A stretch of 21,240 nucleotides of DNA, taken from the NCBI GenBank assembly GCA_902475645.1, contig CABSAH010000009.1, positions 1-21,240 of the forward strand, written 5' to 3'. The DNA is from an uncultured Christensenellaceae bacterium. Lineage in GTDB: Bacteria > Bacillota > Clostridia > Christensenellales > CAG-138. The notes under the pieces are model-generated. The model saw only the letters and a program-made list of their open reading frames with translations, was not told the DNA's origin and made no database searches. The position numbers and the translations under genes are program-made. The first letter of the stretch is position 1; each line of letters opens with the position of its first letter. This document shows, piece by piece, positions 13,217 through 20,786 of this stretch.

Positions 13217-14515
13217 TTATTCACCGTCGCCCCATGAAAAGCCGGGCGCGCTTATCCAGCCGCCGCTGTTTTCTTCGCCGAACGGCGTTGGCAAAACGGG
13301 CGAGGGCGTGCGCGGGGGCAGGGAGGGATTGGGCGTTTGCTCCACGGCTTCCTTGGCCTTGTCCACATTATGGAACACAAATTCGTTCAGCTTAACGCTC
13401 ATTGCGCCCATATCGCAGAAGAACACAAAGTGCTTTTCCCATTTCCCGTTTTGGAAAAGCCCTTCGACGGGTAGCCTGTAATATATAAGCCCGCGCTGAC
13501 CCGTTGAAAGCAGCTTTGCCGCGGCGTCTATTATTTCGTCGTTGGTCATGCTGCTTTCAACAAGCGGCAGCAGCTTATACAGCAAATCGTATTGCTTGGT
13601 AACGCTGAACTTGCGGAATTTGGCGAATATCATATTGAGCAGCTTAAACTGCCGTCCGGTGCGCACAAATTCGCTGTCCAGCTTCCTTATGCGGGCGTAG
13701 CCCAGCGCCTGCTTGCCGTCAAGATGCACGGGGCCGGGGTCGGCAAATATGAACCCGTCCCAAAGGTATTCCACGCCAAGCTGCTTGTTAAGCCCCGCTA
13801 TGCAGTCGTTTGCGGCGCTTATTTCCTCCGCCGTCATTTCAACGGTAACGCCGCCTATCGCATCCACAACGTCCACAAACGAATGAAGGTCAACCATAAC
13901 GTAGTCGGTCAGCTTCAAATGGAAGTTATGCTCTATGGTTTCATAAAGCAGCTCCACGCCGCCCAGCGCAACGGTTGAATTCAGCTTTCTGTACCCGTGC
14001 CCGGGAACATCCACAAGCATATCCCGCATAAGGGTGGTAAGCTTTAAGCGGTTGTTCACGGTGTCCACCGTGGCTATCATCATCGTATCCGAATTGTAGC
14101 GCCCCTTCGTGGCGCGCCTGTCCGCACCTATGAGCAGTATGTTCACATAGCGGGAATCGTTATTATCCGCCTCAAATTGGGCGAGCTGCTCCTCCGTAAG
14201 CGGGGTTTGCTCATAGTATTCGCTAAGCGGGGCGGGCGTGGGCGCGGGCGTGGCCTCAGGCTCGGGCGATGGGGTCAAAACGGGCGTGCGCGTCGGCGTA
14301 GGGGTCATGTGCGGCGCTTCGTCCGTAAGCTCCGGCGTGGGTACGCTGCTTTCAATGGGCTCGGGCGTAAATGCGCCGGGGCGGGAAATGCGGTTCAGCA
14401 GATTGAGCCCAAGCGCCCACACAGCAAGGCAGAGCATGACTATTGCGCACAGTAGTATTATCAATATCTTCACGCCGGTATGCAGGCGTTTTTTGTCCTT
14501 TTTGGCATCGCTCAT
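13217..14515 (-). CDS. LytR-CpsA-Psr (LCP) family cell-wall ligase
   Basis: LCP proteins transfer teichoic acids or other glycopolymers from lipid carriers to peptidoglycan, outside the membrane. The 432 residues comprise a short basic cytoplasmic tail (1-15), a membrane helix (about 16-37), a Pro/Thr-rich spacer (48-97) spanning the wall, and the LCP domain from about 122 to 305. Key landmarks are NILLIGADRR (125-134), the NSDTMMIATVD segment (141-151), R164 in LMRDM, DYVMVDLHSFVDVVDAIGGV (from 204), and YARIRKLDSEFVRTGRQ (273-289), whose arginines bind the pyrophosphate. The C-terminus ends in a Pro-rich low-complexity tail. AAAGAAG, 11 bases upstream, is a weak ribosome binding site. It is divergent from the methyltransferase operon. 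Confidence 0.94.
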   Translation of the reverse strand: MSDAKKDKKRLHTGVKILIILLCAIVMLCLAVWALGLNLLNRISRPGAFTPEPIESSVPTPELTDEAPHMTPTPTRTPVLTPSPEPEATPAPTPAPLSEYYEQTPLTEEQLAQFEADNNDSRYVNILLIGADRRATKGRYNSDTMMIATVDTVNNRLKLTTLMRDMLVDVPGHGYRKLNSTVALGGVELLYETIEHNFHLKLTDYVMVDLHSFVDVVDAIGGVTVEMTAEEISAANDCIAGLNKQLGVEYLWDGFIFADPGPVHLDGKQALGYARIRKLDSEFVRTGRQFKLLNMIFAKFRKFSVTKQYDLLYKLLPLVESSMTNDEIIDAAAKLLSTGQRGLIYYRLPVEGLFQNGKWEKHFVFFCDMGAMSVKLNEFVFHNVDKAKEAVEQTPNPSLPPRTPSPVLPTPFGEENSGGWISAPGFSWGDGE

Positions 14516-14553
14516 ATATGTTCACGCTTCTTTCGCATTTTGTTAACGAAAGA

Positions 14554-14583
14554 ATTGTACCACAAGGCCGCGTGGTGTATCAA
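14554..14583 (-). promoter_or_regulatory. Promoter of the LCP gene
   Basis: On the minus strand TTGATA (14578-14583) and TACAAT (14554-14559) are 18 bp apart; each has one mismatch from consensus. Confidence 0.72.
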
Positions 14584-14592
14584 GCGGCCTTG
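14563..14592. promoter_or_regulatory. Inverted repeat between divergent promoters
   Basis: CAAGGCCGC (14563-14571) and GCGGCCTTG (14584-14592) are a perfect 9-bp inverted repeat with a 12-bp gap. It covers the LCP spacer and -35 box and touches the -35 box of the opposite promoter, so one bound regulator could control both. There is no T-run for a terminator. Confidence 0.5.
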
Positions 14593-14618
14593 CCAAGGGA
14601 ATGTCTTTGTTGTAAAAT
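14590..14618 (+). promoter_or_regulatory. Promoter of the methyltransferase-hslO operon
   Basis: TTGCCA (14590-14595) and TAAAAT (14613-14618) are 17 bp apart, each one mismatch from consensus. Transcription would start near 14625, just before the GGGGAG ribosome binding site. Confidence 0.72.
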
Positions 14619-14649
14619 TGTTCACATATAGGATGGGGAGGATTTGGCA

Positions 14650-15387
14650 TTGTATTCCAATTTTGCGCGGGTGTACGATAAGCTTATGGACTCGGTTGAC
14701 CGCAAGGCATGGCTTGAATACATAATAAGCCTGTTCGGCGGGATCAATGTTAAGCGCATTGCGGACTGCGCCTGCGGCACGGGCGCGCTGAGCATACCGC
14801 TTGCAAAGCGCGGATACGATGTTACGGGGCTTGACGCATCGGAGGAAATGCTTCAAATAGCCGCGGCAAACGCCCGTGCGGAGCGGGTGAGCATGCCGTT
14901 CATATGCCAGGATATGCGCCGCCTTGCGCTGCATAGGCCGGCGGACGCGGTGCTTGCCGTTTGCGATGGGGTGAATTACCTTACGCTTAAGGGGGCGGAA
15001 AGCTTTTTTACCAATGCATATGCCTCGCTTGCAAGGGGCGGAGTGCTGCTGTTTGATATATCGTCGCGCTATAAGCTTGCCTCTATTTTGGGCTGCAATA
15101 CGTTTGCGGAGGATGAAGGCGCGGCGGCGTACATATGGAAAAACGCCTATGACGAGCATACAAAGCAGATTCAGATGGAGCTGACGCTGTTTGAAAGGCA
15201 GGCGGACGGGCGCTATGTGCGCTTTACGGAATCCCAAATACAGCGGGCGCATTCCCAAAGGGAAATGGAGGGCGCGCTGAAACGGGCGGGGTTTGAAGCG
15301 ATAGAGGCGTTTGACGCATTCACGTTTAATGCGCCAGGCGACAAAAGCGAAAGGATACAGTTCAGGGCCATAAAGCCCCAAAGCTGA
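14650..15387 (+). CDS. Class I SAM-dependent methyltransferase (YqeM-like)
   Basis: The substrate is unknown. SAM-binding motif I is DCACGTGALSIPLAKRG, with the acidic ribose-binding residue in VTGLDASEEML; the C-terminal part has the ESQIQRAHSQREMEGALKRAGF pattern seen in YqeM-type methyltransferases. The protein starts with a TTG codon. TTG 14650 gives YSNFARVYDKLMD, the normal family N-terminus, and nine bases of spacing from GGGGAG (14635-14640). TTG 14644 would add two residues at a three-base spacing. Length from 14650 is 245 residues. It is the first gene of an operon with hslO, a TPR protein and an rRNA methyltransferase. Confidence 0.88.
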   Translation: MYSNFARVYDKLMDSVDRKAWLEYIISLFGGINVKRIADCACGTGALSIPLAKRGYDVTGLDASEEMLQIAAANARAERVSMPFICQDMRRLALHRPADAVLAVCDGVNYLTLKGAESFFTNAYASLARGGVLLFDISSRYKLASILGCNTFAEDEGAAAYIWKNAYDEHTKQIQMELTLFERQADGRYVRFTESQIQRAHSQREMEGALKRAGFEAIEAFDAFTFNAPGDKSERIQFRAIKPQS

Positions 15388-15414
15388 TTTTTATATAAAA
15401 GGAGAAGAATTACC

Positions 15415-16332
15415 ATGAATGATAAAATATTAAGGGGCGTAATGTTCGATAAATCGGTAAGGTTCACGGCCATATCCGCAAGGGAAATGGTTGAAACGGC
15501 GCGCAGGACGCATAATTTAAGCCGCGTATGCACGGCAGCGCTGGGCCGCGCGCTGATAATGACCAGCATGATGGGTACGGATTTGAAGAACGACGGCGAA
15601 AAGGTTACAACCGTTATAAAGGGCGGCGGCGAAGCGGGCAACATAGTCTGCACGGCGTACCGCTCCGGCAGGGTGAAGGGATATATCGAAAACCCGTCCG
15701 TGGAGCTTCCTCCCGCGCCCAACGGCAAGCTGGACGTGGCGCTGGCGGTTGGCTGGTTTGGCGAGCTTACCGTTATACGCGACCTTTCCATGAAGGAGCC
15801 ATATGTTGGCCGCAGCGAGATGATATCCGGCGAAATAGCGGAGGACTTTGCCAATTACTTTACCCGCTCCGAACAAACGCCGTCGTTGGTATATCTTGGG
15901 GTGAGGGTGGATATAGAAACGCTGAACGTACTCGGCGCGGGCGGCATGCTTATTCAGGCCCTGCCGAATTGCCCGGAGGAGGCCATTGCCGCGCTGGAGG
16001 CTAAGGCTGGGGAGATATCCGGCCTTGCGCAGCGGCTTGAAAAGGGCGGGGATTTAAGGGAAATACTGATTGATATGTTTGAAGGCTGTTCGCTTGAAAT
16101 ACTGGGCGGCGCGGAGCCGGAATTCAAATGCGATTGCTCGCGGGAGCGGCTTGAAGCGGTGCTGATGTCGCTCGGTAAGGAAGAACTTACGGACATGATA
16201 GAAAAAGAAGGGCAGGCGGAGCTGACCTGCCGCTTCTGCAACAAGGTGTATCACTTTACAAAGCAGGAGCTGCAAGCCATATTGAAAGAGGGGGTTGGGA
16301 AAGCGGATGAGCGCAGCAACACGGAAGAATAA
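15415..16332 (+). CDS. hslO: Hsp33 redox-regulated chaperone
   Basis: Hsp33 is a cytoplasmic holdase activated by oxidation of its zinc centre, protecting proteins during oxidative and heat stress. The 305 residues include the N-terminal chaperone domain (with GRALIMTSMMGTDLKND and the later LNVLGAGGMLIQALP segment) and the C-terminal zinc switch. The four zinc cysteines are C239 and C241 in FKCDCSRE and C272 and C275 in TCRFCNKVYHF, the CxC plus CxxC arrangement of the family. AAAAGGAGAAG (15397-15407) precedes the ATG by seven bases. The C-terminal coding end overlaps the next gene by 26 bp. For an anaerobe this is a plausible oxygen-stress gene. Confidence 0.97.
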   Translation: MNDKILRGVMFDKSVRFTAISAREMVETARRTHNLSRVCTAALGRALIMTSMMGTDLKNDGEKVTTVIKGGGEAGNIVCTAYRSGRVKGYIENPSVELPPAPNGKLDVALAVGWFGELTVIRDLSMKEPYVGRSEMISGEIAEDFANYFTRSEQTPSLVYLGVRVDIETLNVLGAGGMLIQALPNCPEEAIAALEAKAGEISGLAQRLEKGGDLREILIDMFEGCSLEILGGAEPEFKCDCSRERLEAVLMSLGKEELTDMIEKEGQAELTCRFCNKVYHFTKQELQAILKEGVGKADERSNTEE

Positions 16333-18034
16333 CAAGGGGCGCGTGCTGCCGTTTGAACAAAAAAGCGACTTCTTTTACAAAAGAGGTAACGACAAGCTGG
16401 ATAAAAACGACCTTGTGGAGGCGCTTTGCAGCTATCGCAAGGCCATGGAGCGTGATACGGAGGATCAATACAGCCGCATAGCCGTGGCGGAGGTATTGAG
16501 CGAGATGGAGCGTTACGAGGATTCCAACCGCATGCTTATACCGCTATTGTCCTGCGATGATGTAGACGCGGAGGTATTGTTCGGACTTGGGTGCAATCTG
16601 GCGGCGCTTAACGAAACGGACAGCGCAAAGAAAATGCTGGAACGCTATGTTCAGACGGAAACGGACGGCGAATACGTTTACGATGCATACGATTTGCTGG
16701 ACGCAATAGACGACGCCGAATATATGCCTGGCGATTTTGGCGAGCTTGCGCCCATATCCAAGGAGGATATGGCGCTTGCCGCGGCTGAGGAGGGGCGGGC
16801 GGCGCTTGATCAGGAAAACTACCCTGCGGCAAAGGAGGCGCTGGAGCGGGCAATTAAGCTGGACCCTACGCTTAACTACGCGCGGAATAATTTGAGCCTG
16901 CTGCATTTTTGCAGGAAGGACTTTGCGCGCGCGCTGAGCGAGGCGGATAAGGTGCTGAAGGCCGACCCGAACGACACTCAGGCGCTTTGCAATAAGGCGA
17001 TGGTGTACTGCACCACGCGCGACATGGCGAACGCAAACGCGGCGGCGGATGCGCTTTGCCGCGCCGATACGGAAAGGACGGATGAGCTGAGCAGGATATG
17101 CTTGGTGCTGATGGAGCTTGGGCGATACGGCGACGCATACGAGATTGCCGAGCGGCTGCTGAAAAAAACGCCGTATGACGAAGGCGCGCTGCACCGCTAC
17201 GCAATATGCGCATATGAGCTTAACCGATACGATACGGCGTATAAGGCATACGACAAGCTGTGCCGCATAGACCCAACGGACACCATAGCCCAATATTACA
17301 AAAAGCTATGCTACAACGCCGAAAAGGGTCAGCTTCCACGCACGAGCATACGCCGCTTTGCCGCCAATTATCAGGTTCCGTTTGACGAAACCGTGCGGCG
17401 CATAAACCGCATAAACGAGCTGATGAAGCTAAGCCCGGAGGAGCTGCAAAGCCACTGGCGGAATTCAAACGAGCTGGAGCTGCTTATACGCTGGGGCTTT
17501 ACGCTGCCGGATATAGACATAAGAAGGACGCTGCTGACCGCGGCCGCCGCGTTTTCGGATAAGCGCAGCGAGGAATTGCTCAGGGACTTTTTGCTGATGC
17601 GGGAGCAGGACGAGGAGCTTAAACGGCTGGCGATAGGCGCGCTTGCAACAATGGGCGCAAAGCAGCCGTATTACCTTTATATAATGAACCATCTTGTTGA
17701 AAGCAGGGCGGAGCTTAGGGTAAATACGGCGAATGCGGCATACAGGAACGTGCTTACAATGTGCCTTGCCGAAATGTATGAACGCTGCACGGAAGGCGAA
17801 ACGAAGAAGGCCGTTTCCATTTGGAACGGATATGTGGAGGCGCATGAGAATCTTCCGCGCATAAGCAGCGCGCAGGAGGTTGCGCTTGCGGCGGCGATAG
17901 AATACGCCGCAAGGAACGAATGCGGCGGCAAGCCTTCGCGCACGGAAATATGCAGCATATACGGGATATCCGCATTAAGGCTTGATAATGCGCTGAAGAA
18001 AATACTGCCTATTACGGCGCGGGAGGAAAAATGA
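16307..18034 (+). CDS. Tetratricopeptide repeat protein with C-terminal helical domain
   Basis: Specific function unknown; TPR arrays mediate protein-protein contacts. From ATG 16307 the protein is 575 residues, soluble, without a signal peptide. TPR-like helix pairs run at about 20-115 and again 155-335, the clearest being the block with YPAAKEALERAIKLDPTLNYA (about 172-192). Residues 350-575 are a different all-helical region. Its last part, PSRTEICSIYGISALRLDNAL (about 540-560), reads like a helix-turn-helix. A TTG at 16295 is also in frame, but the GAGGGGG stretch ends immediately before it, so ATG 16307 is preferred. It overlaps hslO by 26 bp and the next gene by four (ATGA), so it is translationally tied to both. 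Confidence 0.85.
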   Translation: MSAATRKNNKGRVLPFEQKSDFFYKRGNDKLDKNDLVEALCSYRKAMERDTEDQYSRIAVAEVLSEMERYEDSNRMLIPLLSCDDVDAEVLFGLGCNLAALNETDSAKKMLERYVQTETDGEYVYDAYDLLDAIDDAEYMPGDFGELAPISKEDMALAAAEEGRAALDQENYPAAKEALERAIKLDPTLNYARNNLSLLHFCRKDFARALSEADKVLKADPNDTQALCNKAMVYCTTRDMANANAAADALCRADTERTDELSRICLVLMELGRYGDAYEIAERLLKKTPYDEGALHRYAICAYELNRYDTAYKAYDKLCRIDPTDTIAQYYKKLCYNAEKGQLPRTSIRRFAANYQVPFDETVRRINRINELMKLSPEELQSHWRNSNELELLIRWGFTLPDIDIRRTLLTAAAAFSDKRSEELLRDFLLMREQDEELKRLAIGALATMGAKQPYYLYIMNHLVESRAELRVNTANAAYRNVLTMCLAEMYERCTEGETKKAVSIWNGYVEAHENLPRISSAQEVALAAAIEYAARNECGGKPSRTEICSIYGISALRLDNALKKILPITAREEK

Positions 18035-19158
18035 TATTTCAGGCAACATGCAAACTGGGCGTAGAGGCGCTGGTGGCAACGGAGCTGAGGAAGCTTAATA
18101 TAGAGCCGATAAGCGTTGAATCGGCCAAAATTCGCTTTGAAGGGGACTACCTTACAATGGCGCGGGCGTGCCTGTGGCTTAGGACGGCGGAGCGCGTGCT
18201 GCTGGAGGTTGGCCGCTTTGAAGCGCATACGTTTACGGAGCTTTTTGAAGGGGTAAAGGCGCTTGAATGGAAGCAATATCTTGCCAAGGATGCGTTTATA
18301 CACGTTGTTGGCAAAAGCGCAAAGAGCGATTTGTTTTCCGTTAAGGATTGCCAGAGCATAACCAAAAAGGCGATAGTGGAAAACCTGAAAGCGGCCTACG
18401 GCACAACGCTCCTTCCCGAAACGGGCGCGGAGATATTGGTTGAGGTGGGCATGTTCAAAAACGAAGCCACGCTTTGCCTTGATCCGTGCGGGGCGGGGCT
18501 TTCGCGCCGCGGATACAGAACATATAATGTTGCGGCTCCGCTCAGCGAAACGCTCGGCGCGGCGATAGTCACGCTTACGCGGTACAAGGGGGATTATCCG
18601 TTTATTGACCCCATGTGCGGCAGCGGCACAATGCCCATAGAGGCCGCGATGATTGCGCGCAACATGGCGCCGGGGCTAAACCGCAGCTTTGCGGCGGAGA
18701 AGTGGCCGTTCCTTGATAAAAAATACTTTATGGAAGCGCGCCGCGAGGCGATAGATTCCGTAAGGGACATAAAGCTGAACATACTGGGCAGCGATATTGA
18801 CGAGCGCAGCATAGCCATATGCAAAAAGCACGCGCAGAAGGCCGGCGTTATGCTCAACTGGGCGGTTAAGCCGCTGAAGGAGCTGAGGGCGACGGAGGAG
18901 CGCGGCGTTATAGTATGCAACCCGCCCTACGGCGAACGTATGCTTAAAAAAGGCGAGGCGGAGGGCATAATACGCGACATGAGCGCAGTTTTCGCCCCGC
19001 TCAGGGGCTGGAGCAAATCCATAATAACGCCGGATACGGGCTTTGAGCAGCTTTACGGCGAAAAGGCGAACAAGCGGCGCAAGCTTTCAAACGGCGGCAT
19101 GCCCTGCACGCTGTATCAATACTTTGCGGAGCGGGCGAACAGGGACGAAGAATATTAA
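18031..19158 (+). CDS. THUMP-domain rRNA (guanine-N2) methyltransferase, RlmL/YpsC type
   Basis: It probably methylates a guanine in 23S rRNA using SAM. The 375 residues hold an N-terminal ferredoxin-like/THUMP RNA-binding region (about 1-155) and a Rossmann methyltransferase domain. Motif I is DPMCGSGTMPIEAAMIARN (193-211) and the catalytic motif IV is NPPYGER (297-303), diagnostic for N-methylation of exocyclic amines in nucleic acids. GSDIDERSI (253-261) holds the ribose-binding acid. The length is that of the Gram-positive YpsC form, without the extra RlmK domain of E. coli RlmKL. GGGAGGA (18021-18027) is three bases from the ATG and overlap with the TPR gene is four bases. It is the last gene of the operon. 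Confidence 0.94.
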   Translation: MIFQATCKLGVEALVATELRKLNIEPISVESAKIRFEGDYLTMARACLWLRTAERVLLEVGRFEAHTFTELFEGVKALEWKQYLAKDAFIHVVGKSAKSDLFSVKDCQSITKKAIVENLKAAYGTTLLPETGAEILVEVGMFKNEATLCLDPCGAGLSRRGYRTYNVAAPLSETLGAAIVTLTRYKGDYPFIDPMCGSGTMPIEAAMIARNMAPGLNRSFAAEKWPFLDKKYFMEARREAIDSVRDIKLNILGSDIDERSIAICKKHAQKAGVMLNWAVKPLKELRATEERGVIVCNPPYGERMLKKGEAEGIIRDMSAVFAPLRGWSKSIITPDTGFEQLYGEKANKRRKLSNGGMPCTLYQYFAERANRDEEY

Positions 19159-19256
19159 ATAATGCAGCATGGAATATGTTGACATTGCGGTGCCGGCAAG
19201 GGATTGCGACAACCGCTACCCAAGCTATTGTCTGTTCAGAAAAGCATAAGAAAGAA

Positions 19257-19286
19257 CGAAAAAAGGGATGCAGACGCATCCCTTTT
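19257..19286. terminator. Bidirectional terminator between the rRNA methyltransferase and ptb
   Basis: AAAAGGGATGC (19261-19271) and GCATCCCTTTT (19276-19286) form an 11-bp perfect stem with a four-base loop. The minus-strand side is followed by two further T residues (six in all), the plus side ends in TTTT. It lies 13 bp past the ptb stop and about 100 bp past the methyltransferase stop. Confidence 0.9.
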
Positions 19287-19299
19287 AAGCTGTTTAGAT

Positions 19300-20211
19300 T
19301 TAGAGCGTTTGCCCTGCCATCAATGAGGCTATGGCGATTGAGAAGAACTTCTCCTCCGCGCTGGAGCCGCGGCTGGTAAGCACTATCGGAACCTTTGCGC
19401 CCATTACAACGCCGCCCATTTCGGCCTTGGCGGTAACTATCATGCATTTGCCCAAAATGTTGCCCGCGTCAATATCCGGCACTATCAGCGCGTCAAAATC
19501 GCCGCAGTATTCGCAGTCCACGCCCTTGTGGTGCGCAATGGATTTATCCATCGCCACATCGTATGAAAGCGGGCCTTCCAATATGCAGTGCTGAATAAGC
19601 CCTTCGCGGTTCATGCGCTTCAGCTCCGCCGCGTCCACCGTTGCCGGCATTTTGGGATTGACCTTTTCTATTGCCGCAAGCGCGGCCACGCGGGGCATTT
19701 CGTAGCCCATTTTGCGCATGGCTTCAACGGCGTTTTCAACTATGCCCACCTTTTCTTCAAGCGTGGGGTACATTACCATGCCGCCGTCCGTCGTTACAAG
19801 CAGCTTATGATAATTCGGCACGTTTGAAAAGAACACAACGTGGCTCATAAGCTTGCCCGTGCGCAGGTTGTTTTCCTTGGCCACAACGGGGCGCAGCATA
19901 TCCCGCGTTTCTATAAGCCCCTTCATCAATACGTTGGCGCTGCCGTCCTTAACAAGGTCAACGGCCATCTGCGCCTCGGCATTTTCCGGGCTGTCAATAA
20001 CGTTGTAATCCGAAGGATTGCGGTCAAAGGAGCGCAGTATGTCCTTTATTTTTTCCGCATTGCCCACGAATATGGGGAGCGCAATCTCCTGCTGTTCGGC
20101 CCTTAGCGCGGCCTCCACAACCGGCGCGTCGTGCGCGCCCGCTATTGCCACGGTGCGCTCAACGTCCCTTTGCTTTACCGCGGCAACGACCTCTTCAAAA
20201 TTTTTATACAT
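19300..20211 (-). CDS. ptb: Phosphate butyryltransferase (phosphate acyltransferase family)
   Basis: It interconverts acyl-CoA plus phosphate with acyl phosphate plus CoA; the product can feed an acyl kinase to yield ATP. The 303 residues match Ptb length. Landmarks are NVLMKGLIETRDML (93-106), TTDGGMVMYPTLEEKV (140-155), LEGPLSYDVAMD and PDIDAGNILGK, all typical of the PTA/PTB fold. The shorter length and LSYDVAMD form favour Ptb over acetyl-specific Pta. The ATG is six bases from the iorB stop, with GGAG overlapping the iorB end, so the genes are coupled. No kinase (buk) lies downstream in this window: a terminator follows. With iorAB beside it, the natural substrate may be an aryl- or branched-chain acyl-CoA instead of butyryl-CoA; this is inference. 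Confidence 0.92.
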   Translation of the reverse strand: MYKNFEEVVAAVKQRDVERTVAIAGAHDAPVVEAALRAEQQEIALPIFVGNAEKIKDILRSFDRNPSDYNVIDSPENAEAQMAVDLVKDGSANVLMKGLIETRDMLRPVVAKENNLRTGKLMSHVVFFSNVPNYHKLLVTTDGGMVMYPTLEEKVGIVENAVEAMRKMGYEMPRVAALAAIEKVNPKMPATVDAAELKRMNREGLIQHCILEGPLSYDVAMDKSIAHHKGVDCEYCGDFDALIVPDIDAGNILGKCMIVTAKAEMGGVVMGAKVPIVLTSRGSSAEEKFFSIAIASLMAGQTL

Positions 20212-20213
20212 CT

Positions 20214-20786
20214 TTACTCCATATTATAGCCGGCATCGTATGCGGCAAGGTTCATTTCAACGGCCTTTTGCGGAACCATTGTGCTGATTAGCTGCTTCCA
20301 GTCCACCCCGTTAAGCCCCATGGCCTTTACGAGCGCGCCGAGAAGAACTATGTTCTGCGCCTTTATGCTGCCAAGCTTTTCCGCGGTTTCGGCCGCGCGT
20401 ATGACTATAACGTTCTCCACGCGCTGCTTAAGCGTTTCTATTGCATCGTGCGGATAGCTTTGCTCCCCGCTCAGCACGGGCATGGGGTATATTTCGCGCT
20501 CGTCGGTTATGAGCGTGCCGCCCTTTTTAAGGTAGGGCAGCGCGCGCAGCGCCTCCGCCTTTTCAAAGCTTATAACCATATCCGCCTCCGCAAGGCCGAT
20601 ATTGGGCGCATATACCTCGTCGCCGTATTTTATCTGGGTGGATACGCTTCCGCCGCGCTGGCTCATGCCGTGTATCTCGCTCATTTTAACCTGATAGCCC
20701 ATCTTGGTCAGGCCGGCCGTAAGAATTTTGGAAATGAGTATCGTTCCCTGTCCGCCTACGCCCACAAGAAGAATACTTTTGGTCAT
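20214..20786 (-). CDS. iorB: Indolepyruvate:ferredoxin oxidoreductase beta subunit
   Basis: Small (gamma-domain type) subunit of the 2-oxoacid:ferredoxin oxidoreductase that decarboxylates arylpyruvates to arylacetyl-CoA. The 190 residues start TKSILLVGVGGQGTIL, with the glycine-rich GVGGQG at 9-14, then SEIHGMSQRGGSV near 37-48, both hallmarks of the family. ATG 20786 is chosen because AAAGGAG (20796-20802 on the plus strand) is nine bases upstream and because it shares one base with the iorA stop codon. A 16-residue upstream extension would overlap iorA for no reason. Substrate range within the family cannot be read from this subunit. Confidence 0.94.
   Translation of the reverse strand: MTKSILLVGVGGQGTILISKILTAGLTKMGYQVKMSEIHGMSQRGGSVSTQIKYGDEVYAPNIGLAEADMVISFEKAEALRALPYLKKGGTLITDEREIYPMPVLSGEQSYPHDAIETLKQRVENVIVIRAAETAEKLGSIKAQNIVLLGALVKAMGLNGVDWKQLISTMVPQKAVEMNLAAYDAGYNME

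Noticed and set aside
19179..19240. TTGACA at about 19180 as a promoter for a small gene
   Set aside because: No -10 box follows at 16-18 bp, and the short frame downstream runs into the bidirectional terminator and has no ribosome binding site.
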